From positions 21,920 through 85,919 of IMG/VR virus record IMGVR_UViG_3300046004_001116: DNA of 64,000 nt; one strand, written 5' to 3'. Below the pieces are notes generated by a model. It saw only the letters and a list, made by a program, of their open reading frames with translations, was not told the DNA's origin and did not search any database. A program made the position numbers and the translations under genes. Source of the stretch: a virus. Shown one piece after another: positions 35,596 through 44,402 of the stretch (within the stretch, counting starts at the first letter, position 1; every line of letters begins with the position of its first letter).

Positions 35596-36444
35596 ATGCA
35601 GCATTCTTTAAATTCAGAATTTCACAAACTAATTAACAAGATAGAAAATCAAGGTTTCTTATCACAGCCTAGAGGATTAAAAGTTAAAGAATTAGAAATG
35701 GAAAGGTTAACGATTAACCCAACCATGCCTTTAGCTGATTTTGATGCTCGTCCTTTTAACTGGAAGTATTTCATGGGTGAGATGGCTTGGTATTTAAAAC
35801 AAGATAGAAATGTTGATTACATTAATAACTTTTCATCTTTTTGGAAAAACATTGCTGATGAAGAAGGCAACATACATTCAAACTACGGGCATTTACTTTT
35901 TGGAAAACAAATTCAATGGGCACTTGACTCATTAAAGAAAGACATTAACACAAGACAAGGAATTGCTTTTATCAGTAACCCAGGCGTGCAATATCCTGGT
36001 AATAAAGATTTTGTTTGCACAATTTATCTTAACTTTTGGGTAAGAAACAATAAGTTAAATATGAAAGTTCAGATGCGCTCAAATGATATCTTTTACGGAT
36101 TAACTTTTGATGCACCATTCTTTGCGTTTGTGCAACAAACAATGCATCAGTGGTTATTAGAATCGTATCCTGACTTAACATTAGGTACTTATTATCATTG
36201 TGCAGATAACATTCACTTTTATGAAAGACACTTTGAGCTTGCTCAAGAAATCATAAAAGAACCAATTAAAAATCCAAACTTCTTTTTACTTAAAACTCCG
36301 TTATTTGTTATGAAAGATAACATTATGGTATTAACTGTAGCAGGTATTAAGTTCTTAAATGAAGTTGAAGAACTAATTCAAAACAAACCTATAACACAAG
36401 AACAATCTAAAGCTGTTCTAAACAATTATTTTTACATTCAATAA
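35596..36444 (+). CDS. dCMP hydroxymethylase-like protein of the thymidylate synthase family
   Basis: 282 residues. YGHLLFGKQIQWALD at 97-111 and RSNDIFYGLTFDAPFF at 161-176 are thymidylate synthase family motifs; Cys141 (DFVCTIYLNF) is the likely nucleophile. Position 172 is Asp where thymidylate synthases have Asn, and in T4 gp42 this Asp selects dCMP. I therefore favour a dCMP hydroxymethylase over a thymidylate synthase. It acts with the adjacent kinase to supply modified dNTPs. Confidence 0.78.
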   Translation: MQHSLNSEFHKLINKIENQGFLSQPRGLKVKELEMERLTINPTMPLADFDARPFNWKYFMGEMAWYLKQDRNVDYINNFSSFWKNIADEEGNIHSNYGHLLFGKQIQWALDSLKKDINTRQGIAFISNPGVQYPGNKDFVCTIYLNFWVRNNKLNMKVQMRSNDIFYGLTFDAPFFAFVQQTMHQWLLESYPDLTLGTYYHCADNIHFYERHFELAQEIIKEPIKNPNFFLLKTPLFVMKDNIMVLTVAGIKFLNEVEELIQNKPITQEQSKAVLNNYFYIQ

Positions 36445-36456
36445 ACACAATCAATC

Positions 36457-36891
36457 ATGGAAGAAATTATCGACAAGAGAATTAAAATAGCAAGAACAAG
36501 AACTGGTGTACCATGTCTTTGGGAAAGCACAATGAAATTTGCTGACTTAAGAAGAGCTACTGCAATTCTTGATAAAAATGGAAAATCAAAAGCAGCTGTA
36601 TTTTTAAACGCTGATAAAGAAAAGCAAGCCTTAGTGCCTATTCAACAAAATGACTACATAGCAAAAGCATTTGAAGATAAACACGGAGTTGCTTTATCAG
36701 TATTTAAAGTTACTGAAATTTCATCAATGGAAAACACGGCAACAATAGTTCCGGTGTACCGCAAATCATCTTTAATTGCTGAGTATGAAGTTCCTACTGA
36801 ATATAAGCATATGATAGAATCTGTTATTAGTAAATTAGGAAACACAAAACACGTAGTTTCTTATATGTCAGAATTTGAAACTGCTAAATAA
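36457..36891 (+). CDS. Hypothetical protein, 144 aa
   Basis: MEEIIDKRIKIARTRTGVPC onward. The C-terminal half (VPVYRKSSLIAEYEVPTEY) is beta-rich. It ends the nucleotide-modification operon. No family recognised. Confidence 0.6.
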   Translation: MEEIIDKRIKIARTRTGVPCLWESTMKFADLRRATAILDKNGKSKAAVFLNADKEKQALVPIQQNDYIAKAFEDKHGVALSVFKVTEISSMENTATIVPVYRKSSLIAEYEVPTEYKHMIESVISKLGNTKHVVSYMSEFETAK

Positions 36892-36917
36892 GTTGTTAAA
36901 AACTTTAAGGTAAAACT

Positions 36918-36949
36918 ATTGCTTATTCAGATTATTTAGATTAAATTTA
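36918..36949 (+). promoter_or_regulatory. Bacteroidota-type promoter (ATTG variant)
   Basis: ATTG, 20 nt, TAAATTTA, 17 nt before the next start codon. The spacing matches the other promoters exactly. Confidence 0.65.
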
Positions 36950-36965
36950 TACAAATAATAAAACT

Positions 36966-37328
36966 ATGACACAATACTTAATCTATGTAAGAGGTGAAAA
37001 GGTGGAAAGCCTTTCTTCTTGGTTTAGACATCAATTTGGTCCTCATTCAAAATTACTTAGGTTAAACAAATCTGATGTTGCTTTTGACGTAGAGGCTAGA
37101 AAATCAGGCTTTGTCTCTATGATGATAGGACATGAAGAATTTACTAGACTGCAAGATTTTCTCGATGACCCTGAAAATATAAAGAAACCTATTAATAGAG
37201 AAGCTGTGTTAGTAGAATACTTAACAAGAATGGGTGATTCTCCTAGAAATAGATTTTCACCCGCTGCACAAAGTGTTGAAGACATCATTACCATAGTTGC
37301 TGATATAATTGAAGAAAAATACTTTTAA
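36966..37328 (+). CDS. Hypothetical protein, 120 aa
   Basis: MTQYLIYVRGEKVESLSSWF onward, with IREAVL-type helix and an acidic tail. 2 nt before the cREC gene. Family unknown. Confidence 0.6.
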   Translation: MTQYLIYVRGEKVESLSSWFRHQFGPHSKLLRLNKSDVAFDVEARKSGFVSMMIGHEEFTRLQDFLDDPENIKKPINREAVLVEYLTRMGDSPRNRFSPAAQSVEDIITIVADIIEEKYF

Positions 37329-37330
37329 TC

Positions 37331-37774
37331 ATGAGTTACAAATTATACCTTGACGATATCCGAATGCCACATGTAAGTGCAAAGAAATTTCCTTACTTGG
37401 CTGAACTATACAATGATCCGACTTGGATTATAGTTAGAAGTTACGATGAATTTACAAGTCAAATTAAAAATAGTTGGGAAACTACAAAAGAAGCACCAAG
37501 TATTATATCTTTTGACCATGATCTTGGCCCAGAACATACAAAATACTTTTTTGATAATGGTGGGCGAGAAAACCCACCTAATCCAGACGATGCTACTTTT
37601 ACTGAAAAGACAGGAAAAGACTGCGCAAATTGGTTAGTTGATTTTTGTGAGACCAAAGGAATGCCGTTACCCGATTTTTATATTCATAGCGCAAATCCTG
37701 TAGGTGGTAAAAACATTGAGTCATTATTAACACAATACAAAAAATTCTTAAGACAAGTCAATGAGCTGGAATAA
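37331..37774 (+). CDS. cREC receiver-like domain protein (cyclic-phosphate processing type)
   Basis: 147 residues: LYLDDIRMP at 5-13 with the paired acidic residues, ISFDHDLGPEH, TGKDCANWLVDFC and IHSANPVGGKNI. This matches the cREC family of phosphoreceiver-like domains that comparative genomics links to 2',3'-cyclic phosphate and RNA-end processing. In a phage with a Ro60 and many tRNAs, an RNA-repair role is attractive but unproven. It overlaps the next gene by 14 nt. Confidence 0.78.
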   Translation: MSYKLYLDDIRMPHVSAKKFPYLAELYNDPTWIIVRSYDEFTSQIKNSWETTKEAPSIISFDHDLGPEHTKYFFDNGGRENPPNPDDATFTEKTGKDCANWLVDFCETKGMPLPDFYIHSANPVGGKNIESLLTQYKKFLRQVNELE

Positions 37775-38027
37775 ATATGATGAAGAAGAAGAAAAAATGT
37801 ATCTTGAAGATGCAAAAGTTCTACACCGTATGACTAGACCAAGAAGTCCACTTATACGTGAATACATACAAGATCCTAAAGACCACGAACTTATTCACGT
37901 TATCATCAAAAGACGTGTAGGTAATGTATGGACAAATTCTTCAATGATTGTTGATACACATTTATGTACTTGGCTAAACCATGATTTATCACAAGGCTGG
38001 ATTGATGAACTAGCCGTACCAAAATAA
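37761..38027 (+). CDS. Hypothetical protein, 88 aa
   Basis: MSWNKYDEEEEKMYLEDAKV onward. It overlaps the cREC gene and is followed 6 nt later by a phosphoesterase, so it is in an operon. Family unknown. Confidence 0.6.
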   Translation: MSWNKYDEEEEKMYLEDAKVLHRMTRPRSPLIREYIQDPKDHELIHVIIKRRVGNVWTNSSMIVDTHLCTWLNHDLSQGWIDELAVPK

Positions 38028-38033
38028 TTAACT

Positions 38034-38732
38034 ATGATATACTTTACATCAGATTCCCATTATAACCACAAGAATATTGTAAGTGGTGTTACCCGTTGGG
38101 AAGACAAAAGCGGATGTCGTGATTTCGCAACAAAAGAAGAAATGGACGAGGCAATTATTGCTAACATAAACAAAGTTGTCAAAACTGACGATACACTGTT
38201 TCATTTAGGTGATGTTGCTTTTCAAGGTCCTGACAAAGTAAAAGAATTTAGAGCTAGAATAAAATGTAAGACTGTTCATTTAATCTTGGGTAATCATGAT
38301 GTGGATATTCATACATTAAAAGAACTACAAGAATTATTCACTACTGTTGATTTCTATCGTGAGATTAACATTAACGGACAAAAGATTATTCTTTGTCATT
38401 ATCCGCTAAGAACTTGGAATAAATGGCACCACGGAAGTTGGATGTTACACGGACACTGTCACGGTAAACTTCAACACCAAATTCCTGCAAGTTTACTTAA
38501 ACGTTTACTTGAAGAAAAAGAAATGGATGTTCTATGGGCTCTTGCTAATAATGAAGATGTTGAAGGCTACTGTCCTAACGGTAGATCTCTTGATGTTGGA
38601 CTTGATACACACCCGCAATTCCGTCCGTATAGCATGTCTGAATTACATGATATTATGGCAAAGAAAACCTTTACTGCTACTGATGCACATAATGAAGATT
38701 CCGCAAGGAAAACTAATATGGGAGCAAGATAA
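38034..38732 (+). CDS. Metallophosphoesterase, third in the window
   Basis: 232 residues with DSHYNH at 7-12, GDVAFQG, LGNHD, CHYPLRTW and GHCHG, the full metal site. Close to the compact phage and bacterial metallophosphoesterases. It neighbours the cREC gene, which could fit joint handling of RNA or nucleotide phosphates. Confidence 0.87.
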   Translation: MIYFTSDSHYNHKNIVSGVTRWEDKSGCRDFATKEEMDEAIIANINKVVKTDDTLFHLGDVAFQGPDKVKEFRARIKCKTVHLILGNHDVDIHTLKELQELFTTVDFYREININGQKIILCHYPLRTWNKWHHGSWMLHGHCHGKLQHQIPASLLKRLLEEKEMDVLWALANNEDVEGYCPNGRSLDVGLDTHPQFRPYSMSELHDIMAKKTFTATDAHNEDSARKTNMGAR

Positions 38733-38752
38733 ATACTAAAAATCTAGTTACG

Positions 38753-39808
38753 ATGCTATCATATACAGAATGGATATTAAATGAAGGAGGATGGTCTTCT
38801 ATTAAAACTCAAGGAATAAAAATCACACCAGCAATACTAAAAGTTGCTGATGATTATGTTAAGCAATTATTTGCTGACTTTGAGAAATGGATGTCTAAGA
38901 CTTATCCTGATACATTACCTTTAAAAGGAATCCGTCCTGTAGGCTCAGGAATCTATTACGAAGAAGATTTAAAGAATGAACCGGAGAAAATATACGGAGA
39001 TATAGATTATCTTGTAGAATATCCTGTCTATGGTGATTCTTCAGATCCTCGTAAAACTGAAACTGACGCTATTCGTTTTTACAATAAAGCAATGTTTCAA
39101 TTCTTCAATGAAACAAAATACAAAGGTGTAGATTTAAAAGATTCTCGAGGTGCAGACGGTACCGGAGCAGTTCTTATTGCTGAAGTACAACCCAATGTAT
39201 ACATTCAAGTAGATTTTGTCTCTACACACGCAAAATATGTAGAATGGGCGCTTGACCGTTTTACACCTATTCACAATATTAAAGGATTCGTCTCAGGAAA
39301 CCTTTACTCTTCACTTGCTGATGCACTTTCTATTTCTATGGGAGATAGAGGTGCACGAGCAAAACTTCAAGCAGGAGCACTTGTTCCGTTTCGTATGAGA
39401 AAAGATGTTGAAGAACTTGCAATCTCTATGAATTTCAAAACGCTTTTCACAGACATTGTCAGTTTCTTCATGTCTTTAAAAGATAACACTACATCACCAG
39501 AATTTCAGCAGTCAGATATTGCAGGTATTGATTCTAAGAATCTTACATTAGCAGGAATTGCTAAAGGAATCTCTTCACTTGCAGATGTTCTTGAAAGAAA
39601 CGGTATTCTTGATGGAAAAACTGTTCAGTTTAAAAATGCAGCAGATATGAAAAGAGCCGTTGCACAAAATTACTCTGCTAAGATGGCTGAATTACGTGGA
39701 GATTCTAAATTTAACAAAGCCGCTGACCCAATGGCAATAGCCACACGAGATAAGATATTTAAAGTTTCTAAAGATTCAGAGGATGAAGTTGCCTCTATCT
39801 TAAAATAA
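38753..39808 (+). CDS. Nucleotidyltransferase-fold protein with capsid-targeting N-terminus
   Basis: 351 residues. MLSYTEWILNEGGW fits the capsid-targeting motif with a cleavage site after NE. GSG at 64-66 and GDIDYLVEY at 82-90, with a later QVDFV, form a polymerase beta-type nucleotidyltransferase active site (GS, DxD, D). Such folds include CCA-adding, antibiotic-modifying and AMPylating enzymes. If packaged, it could modify host RNA or protein early in infection. Confidence 0.7.
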   Translation: MLSYTEWILNEGGWSSIKTQGIKITPAILKVADDYVKQLFADFEKWMSKTYPDTLPLKGIRPVGSGIYYEEDLKNEPEKIYGDIDYLVEYPVYGDSSDPRKTETDAIRFYNKAMFQFFNETKYKGVDLKDSRGADGTGAVLIAEVQPNVYIQVDFVSTHAKYVEWALDRFTPIHNIKGFVSGNLYSSLADALSISMGDRGARAKLQAGALVPFRMRKDVEELAISMNFKTLFTDIVSFFMSLKDNTTSPEFQQSDIAGIDSKNLTLAGIAKGISSLADVLERNGILDGKTVQFKNAADMKRAVAQNYSAKMAELRGDSKFNKAADPMAIATRDKIFKVSKDSEDEVASILK

Positions 39809-39826
39809 GAACTATTGTATTACTTG

Positions 39827-39840
39827 TGAATATATAATCT
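39827..39840 (+). promoter_or_regulatory. Candidate late promoter box (GTGAATATATAATC)
   Basis: Same extended sequence as at 16413, GTGAATATATAATCTATAA, followed by a small GTGAT/ATCAC leader hairpin. Confidence 0.55.
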
Positions 39841-39877
39841 ATAACCATGTGATCTTTAATCACGCAAAACTACATTT

Positions 39878-40204
39878 ATGTTAAAAAGAATTTGGAACTT
39901 CTTCTTTGGAAGAAAAGAGGTCCCTACTATTGCCGTTGAAATAAACACAATAGAAGTTACTGAAGCTAAAACAGTAAAACCTTTAAAAGACGTTCACTTC
40001 CCAGTTACTGCATTAGCGGAAACTTTAGCTCCTGCTGAAGTGAAAAAAGCTCGTAAACCGAGAAAACCAAAACCAGCTGTTGCTAAAGAAGAAGTTGTTA
40101 CTGACTCTGCTGATGCTCCAGTAAAAAAGAAACGCAGATACTACAAACCGCGTAAAAAGAAAACTGACGATGGCTCAGCTAAACCTACAGAAAAGAGCCT
40201 TTAA
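39878..40204 (+). CDS. Very basic protein with Pro/Lys/Arg tail, possible DNA-binding protein
   Basis: 108 residues. N-terminus MLKRIWNFFFGRK is amphipathic. The rest has KKARKPRKPKPAV and KKKRRYYKPRKKK, resembling AT-hook or histone H1-type tails. It may bind DNA in the head. The stop codon lies inside the loop of its own terminator. Confidence 0.6.
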   Translation: MLKRIWNFFFGRKEVPTIAVEINTIEVTEAKTVKPLKDVHFPVTALAETLAPAEVKKARKPRKPKPAVAKEEVVTDSADAPVKKKRRYYKPRKKKTDDGSAKPTEKSL

Positions 40205-40216
40205 TCCGGCTCTTTT
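40191..40216 (+). terminator. Terminator overlapping a stop codon
   Basis: AAAAGAGCC-TTTAATCC-GGCTCTTTT. The TAA at 40202-40204 is in the loop. Confidence 0.85.
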
Positions 40217-40247
40217 CAATGTAAGAAATCAATTGTAAATATATTAT

Positions 40248-41399
40248 ATGAAAAAAGACAAATCTCCTACTATATGTCTTAACATGATCGTCAAGAATGA
40301 ATCTCGAATCATGAAAAGATGTTTGGAATCTGTACTACCTTTTATAGATACATGGTGTATTGTTGACACAGGTTCTACTGATGGCACACAAGATATCATA
40401 AAAGAAATCTTAAAAGATAAACCTGGAATACTTCATGAAAAACCTTGGGTTAACTTTGGCCACAACCGTAATGAAGCATTAGCACTCGCAAGATCATGGG
40501 GTGATTTTACTTTATTAACTGATGCTGACATGGTATTAGTTGATAAAGGATTTAAGAAAGACAAACTTGATATTAACATCGATGTTTATGATATTGCTCA
40601 AGATAACTTAGGAACATATTATCATAACATGCGAGTTCTTAATAATAAAAAGACTTGGAGATGTATTGGCGTAACACATGAATATTATGACTGTGTTGAA
40701 GGTGTTCAATCAAGAGCGGTTCTTGATACATTGTTTTTTGATGATGTATCTGACGGCGGATCTAAAGGTGATAAGTTTCCTCGTGATATTGCTTTACTAG
40801 AGCAAGGACTTATTGACGAACCTGAGAATGGCCGTTATATGTTTTATCTTGCTCAATCCTACCGAGATTTTGGCAATCTTGACAAAGCTATTGAATGGTA
40901 CACAAAACGTGTTGAGTTTGGTGGATGGGAAGAAGAGCAATGGTTTGCGCAGTATATGATAGGTTGGTGCATGATACAAAAAGACTTACCATTTGATGAA
41001 GTATATCCAGTGACAATGAAAGCTTGGATGATGAGACCTTGGAGATCTGAACCAATTTCAGTGTTAGCAGCGCATGCTAAAAAATTAGGAATGTGGCAAC
41101 ACGCGTATCAATTATCAAAAATATGTGCTACTACACCTTGGCCTGCTAATGATGTTCTATTTATAGTAAAATCTATTTATGGACCGTTTAGTGTTGATGA
41201 ATTTGCAGTTGCTGCATTTTGGGCTGGCCAGTATGCTGAAGCAGAACAAGCCAATCTTTCATTGCTAAATAACCCAGAACTTGATAAACATCAAATACCA
41301 AGAATTAAGAAAAATCTTTGGTTCTCACGAAAAAACTTAGGTGTATACAACGAAGAATCTTTAAATAATTACTTCGAAGAAAAACGAAAAACAATATGA
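40248..41399 (+). CDS. Glycosyltransferase family 2 with TPR-like tail
   Basis: 383 residues. ICLNMIVKNESRIMKRCLES opens a GT2 domain, with DTGSTDGTQDI and LLTDADMVL as nucleotide-sugar and metal motifs. From about 185 onward helical repeats (FYLAQSYRDFGNLDKAIEWY) look like TPR. Such GT2-TPR proteins glycosylate proteins or LPS. It overlaps the next gene by 4 nt. Confidence 0.82.
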   Translation: MKKDKSPTICLNMIVKNESRIMKRCLESVLPFIDTWCIVDTGSTDGTQDIIKEILKDKPGILHEKPWVNFGHNRNEALALARSWGDFTLLTDADMVLVDKGFKKDKLDINIDVYDIAQDNLGTYYHNMRVLNNKKTWRCIGVTHEYYDCVEGVQSRAVLDTLFFDDVSDGGSKGDKFPRDIALLEQGLIDEPENGRYMFYLAQSYRDFGNLDKAIEWYTKRVEFGGWEEEQWFAQYMIGWCMIQKDLPFDEVYPVTMKAWMMRPWRSEPISVLAAHAKKLGMWQHAYQLSKICATTPWPANDVLFIVKSIYGPFSVDEFAVAAFWAGQYAEAEQANLSLLNNPELDKHQIPRIKKNLWFSRKNLGVYNEESLNNYFEEKRKTI

Positions 41400-42850
41400 A
41401 CATAGGAATACTCGCATCTGTCTATGGATATGGTCCTGAACAGATTAAACCTTGGGTTGAAAGTTTAAAAGCAACAAAATTTGGTGGTAAAGTTTTTGTG
41501 GTAGTTTACAACCCACAAGATTCTATTTTATTAGATTACCTAAAAGAAAACGGAATCTTTACTTTTACTAGTGAATTAAACGGTGATACCAACATGGCTA
41601 CTCAAAGATTTTTGGAATATTCAGAAATCTTAAAATCTGAATACACAAGTGATGTTGATGCATTTATCGCAACAGACATACGTGATGTAATCTTTCAGTC
41701 AGACCCAGGTGTTTGGTTAAAAAATAACATTCAAGATTATGATTTAGTTGCAACATCAGAAGGTGTTACATTTAGACACGAAGATTGGAATGGGGATAAC
41801 TTAGAATTACATTTAGGTAAGAACTTGTTCCTAAAACTTGCAGACAAAGAAACTTTATGTTCTGGAATCATTGCAGGCAAAAAGGAAATGTTAATTAAAT
41901 TGTTTCAAACAGTTTATGAATTAGCATTCTTTTCAGCTGACCCAGGTGCTTTTGTTGACCAAATCTTTTACGCTGCCGCAATATACGAAGTATTTGCTGA
42001 AAGAACAAAAATAGTTCCTGCTAGTGATAACTGGTGCGCAAACTTAGGAACAATTAAAGCAATTCCTGAAAGTTCACAAGATTGGTCAATGGGATCAAGA
42101 TCTCAACATAATTCATTTGAAAGAATCCGTAAAGTTAAAACTTTTAACGAAGCTTTATCTTGTGCTATTCCTACTATGGAAAATGGCAAAGTTGTAAATG
42201 AAAAGAAACAGCCGTATGTAATAGTTCATCAGTATGATAGATACCAACCGTGGAAAAAAGAAATACATAGTAATTACGGTATAGTAGAAATGGAATTAGT
42301 TAATTACCAAGATGTTATTACCGAAGATGCTACAATAGTTCAAATTGGATCTCATGATGGTATAGAAGGTGAAGAATATGGATTAAAAGAAACATTAGAC
42401 AGATTAAAATCATTTAAATTATTCTTAATTGAACCGTTACCTAAATATTTTGACAAATTAAAAGATGTTTATGCTAAATGGGAATCTAACATAGTATTTT
42501 CAAACTGTGCTATTACAGAAGCAGATGGCAATTTTATGATGGTTGACCAAGGCGGAATGTCAAAAATAACAGACGGCGGAAACATTTTAGTATCAGGAGT
42601 TTCATGGAAATCATTTACCGCAATACATGATTTAGCTAAAGTAGATTTCTTAATGTTAGATTGCGAAGGTTACGAAGACACAATTCTTAAAAGCATAGAT
42701 TATGATACTTGTGATATTTCTTGTATACGTTTTGAATATTTTCACATTCAAGATAAACTAGGAATTGATGAATTTTTAAAGTCTAAAGGATATGTAGTTA
42801 ATTTATGTGTAAAAGATCCAAGCTATAATAAAATTGCCATTAAGAAGTAA
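41396..42850 (+). CDS. Fusion of a GT-A-like domain and a FkbM-type methyltransferase
   Basis: 484 residues. Residues 1-285 resemble a GT-A domain (DAFIATDIRDVIFQSDP). Residues about 300-484 are FkbM-type: IVQIGSHDGIEGEEYG (SAM motif), LFLIEPLPKYFDKL, and FLMLDCEGYEDTILKSID. FkbM enzymes O-methylate sugars, so one protein may add and cap a sugar. Start and stop overlap both neighbours. Confidence 0.75.
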   Translation: MNIGILASVYGYGPEQIKPWVESLKATKFGGKVFVVVYNPQDSILLDYLKENGIFTFTSELNGDTNMATQRFLEYSEILKSEYTSDVDAFIATDIRDVIFQSDPGVWLKNNIQDYDLVATSEGVTFRHEDWNGDNLELHLGKNLFLKLADKETLCSGIIAGKKEMLIKLFQTVYELAFFSADPGAFVDQIFYAAAIYEVFAERTKIVPASDNWCANLGTIKAIPESSQDWSMGSRSQHNSFERIRKVKTFNEALSCAIPTMENGKVVNEKKQPYVIVHQYDRYQPWKKEIHSNYGIVEMELVNYQDVITEDATIVQIGSHDGIEGEEYGLKETLDRLKSFKLFLIEPLPKYFDKLKDVYAKWESNIVFSNCAITEADGNFMMVDQGGMSKITDGGNILVSGVSWKSFTAIHDLAKVDFLMLDCEGYEDTILKSIDYDTCDISCIRFEYFHIQDKLGIDEFLKSKGYVVNLCVKDPSYNKIAIKK

Positions 42851-43593
42851 TGAAAATTGCGGTACTTTATTTTGGTCAACCTCGGTTTGTAAATAATGAA
42901 AAGTGTTTTTCTACACAGTCTAATAAAATTTTTAGTCAAGGTGAAGTAGATGTTTTTGCTCACCTGTGGGAAAACACAAATGAAGGGTATGGTTTTTCTA
43001 CTTGGAGCGGTATGAATGAATGCCCGTCTGATATAACTGATGTTAAAACATTTGTTGAAAAATGGAAACCTATTAGAATACTGTCTGAGCCTTCTTATGT
43101 AATAAGCAATGACAATCTGTTTAAAAAATTACATGATAGGCTGCCTGGCGGAGATGACCGTTTACGCAATTTTAACAATTGCTTATCACAGTTATATTCG
43201 TTAGAAGAATGTATAAAACTATATGAAACTTACGTTGAAGAAACTAATGTTAAATATGACTTGGTAATTGTATTAAGAACTGATATTTGTGTTTGGGATT
43301 TTCCTATTTTAAAAGAATTAGATAATAACTATTTTTACTTTTCATCATTATTTTCAGCTAATCATTTTGCTGATTTGTGTTATATCATGGGTGCAGAATA
43401 CATAAAAGGCTTAAAGGTATATTCATATCTTACCAATGAAAATTCTGACGTAAATTCCAAGTTACATTTTGGTAATGCTGAAAGTATTAAACGTCTATCA
43501 GTATTAAATAATTTTGATGATAGCAAATTAAGACAAGTTCCAATACCCGTTAGGGTTGTTAGAACATTAGATGATATAGGAAAACAATGGTAA
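42850..43593 (+). CDS. Glycosyltransferase-like protein
   Basis: 247 residues starting KIAVLYFGQPRFVNNEKCF, a start typical of capsule or LPS sugar-transfer proteins, with LVIVLRTDICVWD in the middle as a possible acidic site. Last gene of a three-gene glycan operon ending in a terminator. Confidence 0.6.
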   Translation: MKIAVLYFGQPRFVNNEKCFSTQSNKIFSQGEVDVFAHLWENTNEGYGFSTWSGMNECPSDITDVKTFVEKWKPIRILSEPSYVISNDNLFKKLHDRLPGGDDRLRNFNNCLSQLYSLEECIKLYETYVEETNVKYDLVIVLRTDICVWDFPILKELDNNYFYFSSLFSANHFADLCYIMGAEYIKGLKVYSYLTNENSDVNSKLHFGNAESIKRLSVLNNFDDSKLRQVPIPVRVVRTLDDIGKQW

Positions 43594-43681
43594 AATTGTT
43601 AATAACTTTAGACCCACAAATTTTTATTTGTGGGTTTTTTGTATTAATTTTAACTATCAATATAAAACTATACACTATATG
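43592..43681 (+). repeat. Intergenic terminator-leader cassette, copy 1
   Basis: About 90 nt nearly identical to 53594-53683: TTGTTAATAACTTTAG, a hairpin, T-tract, TTAATTTTAACTATCAATA and TATACAC just before the next ATG. Confidence 0.88.
43612..43641 (+). terminator. Rho-independent terminator in cassette copy 1
   Basis: ACCCACAAA-TTTTTA-TTTGTGGGT followed by T residues. Confidence 0.9.
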
Positions 43682-43897
43682 AACGCATTCTGTGAAAATC
43701 TAAAAGGAGTCGAAAAGGTAATGTACAAATCAGCATTTAACTTTCATATGAAAAATCATGCCGGAGCTACTGATGAATCTGCACATGAGGCTGGTCTTAA
43801 AGAATTAAAAAGATTAGGAAAACTTAGAGAAGAGCACACAAAACCACAAGTGTGGGTAGACATAACAACTGGAGAAAAACATTTAGCAAATTACTAA
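43679..43897 (+). CDS. Hypothetical protein, 72 aa
   Basis: I start at 43679 because the upstream frame lies inside the terminator cassette. MNAFCENLKGVEKVMYKSAF onward, His-rich, basic. 2 nt before the next gene. Family unknown. Confidence 0.58.
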   Translation: MNAFCENLKGVEKVMYKSAFNFHMKNHAGATDESAHEAGLKELKRLGKLREEHTKPQVWVDITTGEKHLANY

Positions 43898-43899
43898 AC

Positions 43900-44388
43900 A
43901 TGGGAGAAACTAAACCAAAGACTACGAGAAAGAAAGCAGAACCGCAACCGGAGAAAACTGCATTTGAAAAAGTACATGACTTATTCATGGAAGATTTTAA
44001 TGATAAAGAACTTCAAGAGCGATACGAGAACTTCATAAGAACTCGTGAAGGTGCTAAAGAAAGACATAACGCAATGGTACCGGAGATTAATGCTATAATC
44101 CAAAGAGGTGAGTCGTTAAAAGAAATTATTATAGATATGGCTGTTCATGGTTTAAACACCGATGAACCAGCTCGCATACTTAGAGAAACAGTTCCGCAGG
44201 CTAAAGAACTACGAGATAAGATTGCATATCAAAAAGGTATTATGGACAGTGAAGATGCTTTAATAAAAAAATACAAAGAAAATTCTGAAAACAAACTTTT
44301 TCATTATTGGAAAATCTTTAAAGCTTTGGATCCTACAATAGAGCCTTGGTTAGAGTGGAAAAAACCATATTGCCACCACATTATATAA
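43900..44388 (+). CDS. Hypothetical charged helical protein, 162 aa
   Basis: Start at 43900 follows the previous stop and gives a Lys-rich N-terminus (MGETKPKTTRKKAEPQ). The rest is helical and charged. No family recognised. Confidence 0.6.
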   Translation: MGETKPKTTRKKAEPQPEKTAFEKVHDLFMEDFNDKELQERYENFIRTREGAKERHNAMVPEINAIIQRGESLKEIIIDMAVHGLNTDEPARILRETVPQAKELRDKIAYQKGIMDSEDALIKKYKENSENKLFHYWKIFKALDPTIEPWLEWKKPYCHHII

Positions 44389-44402
44389 TTAATATAGTAA
44401 AA

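Noticed and set aside
35596-36444. Thymidylate synthase
   Set aside because: The family fold fits, but Asp at the position of the substrate-selecting Asn and the diverged Cys context favour a dCMP hydroxymethylase.
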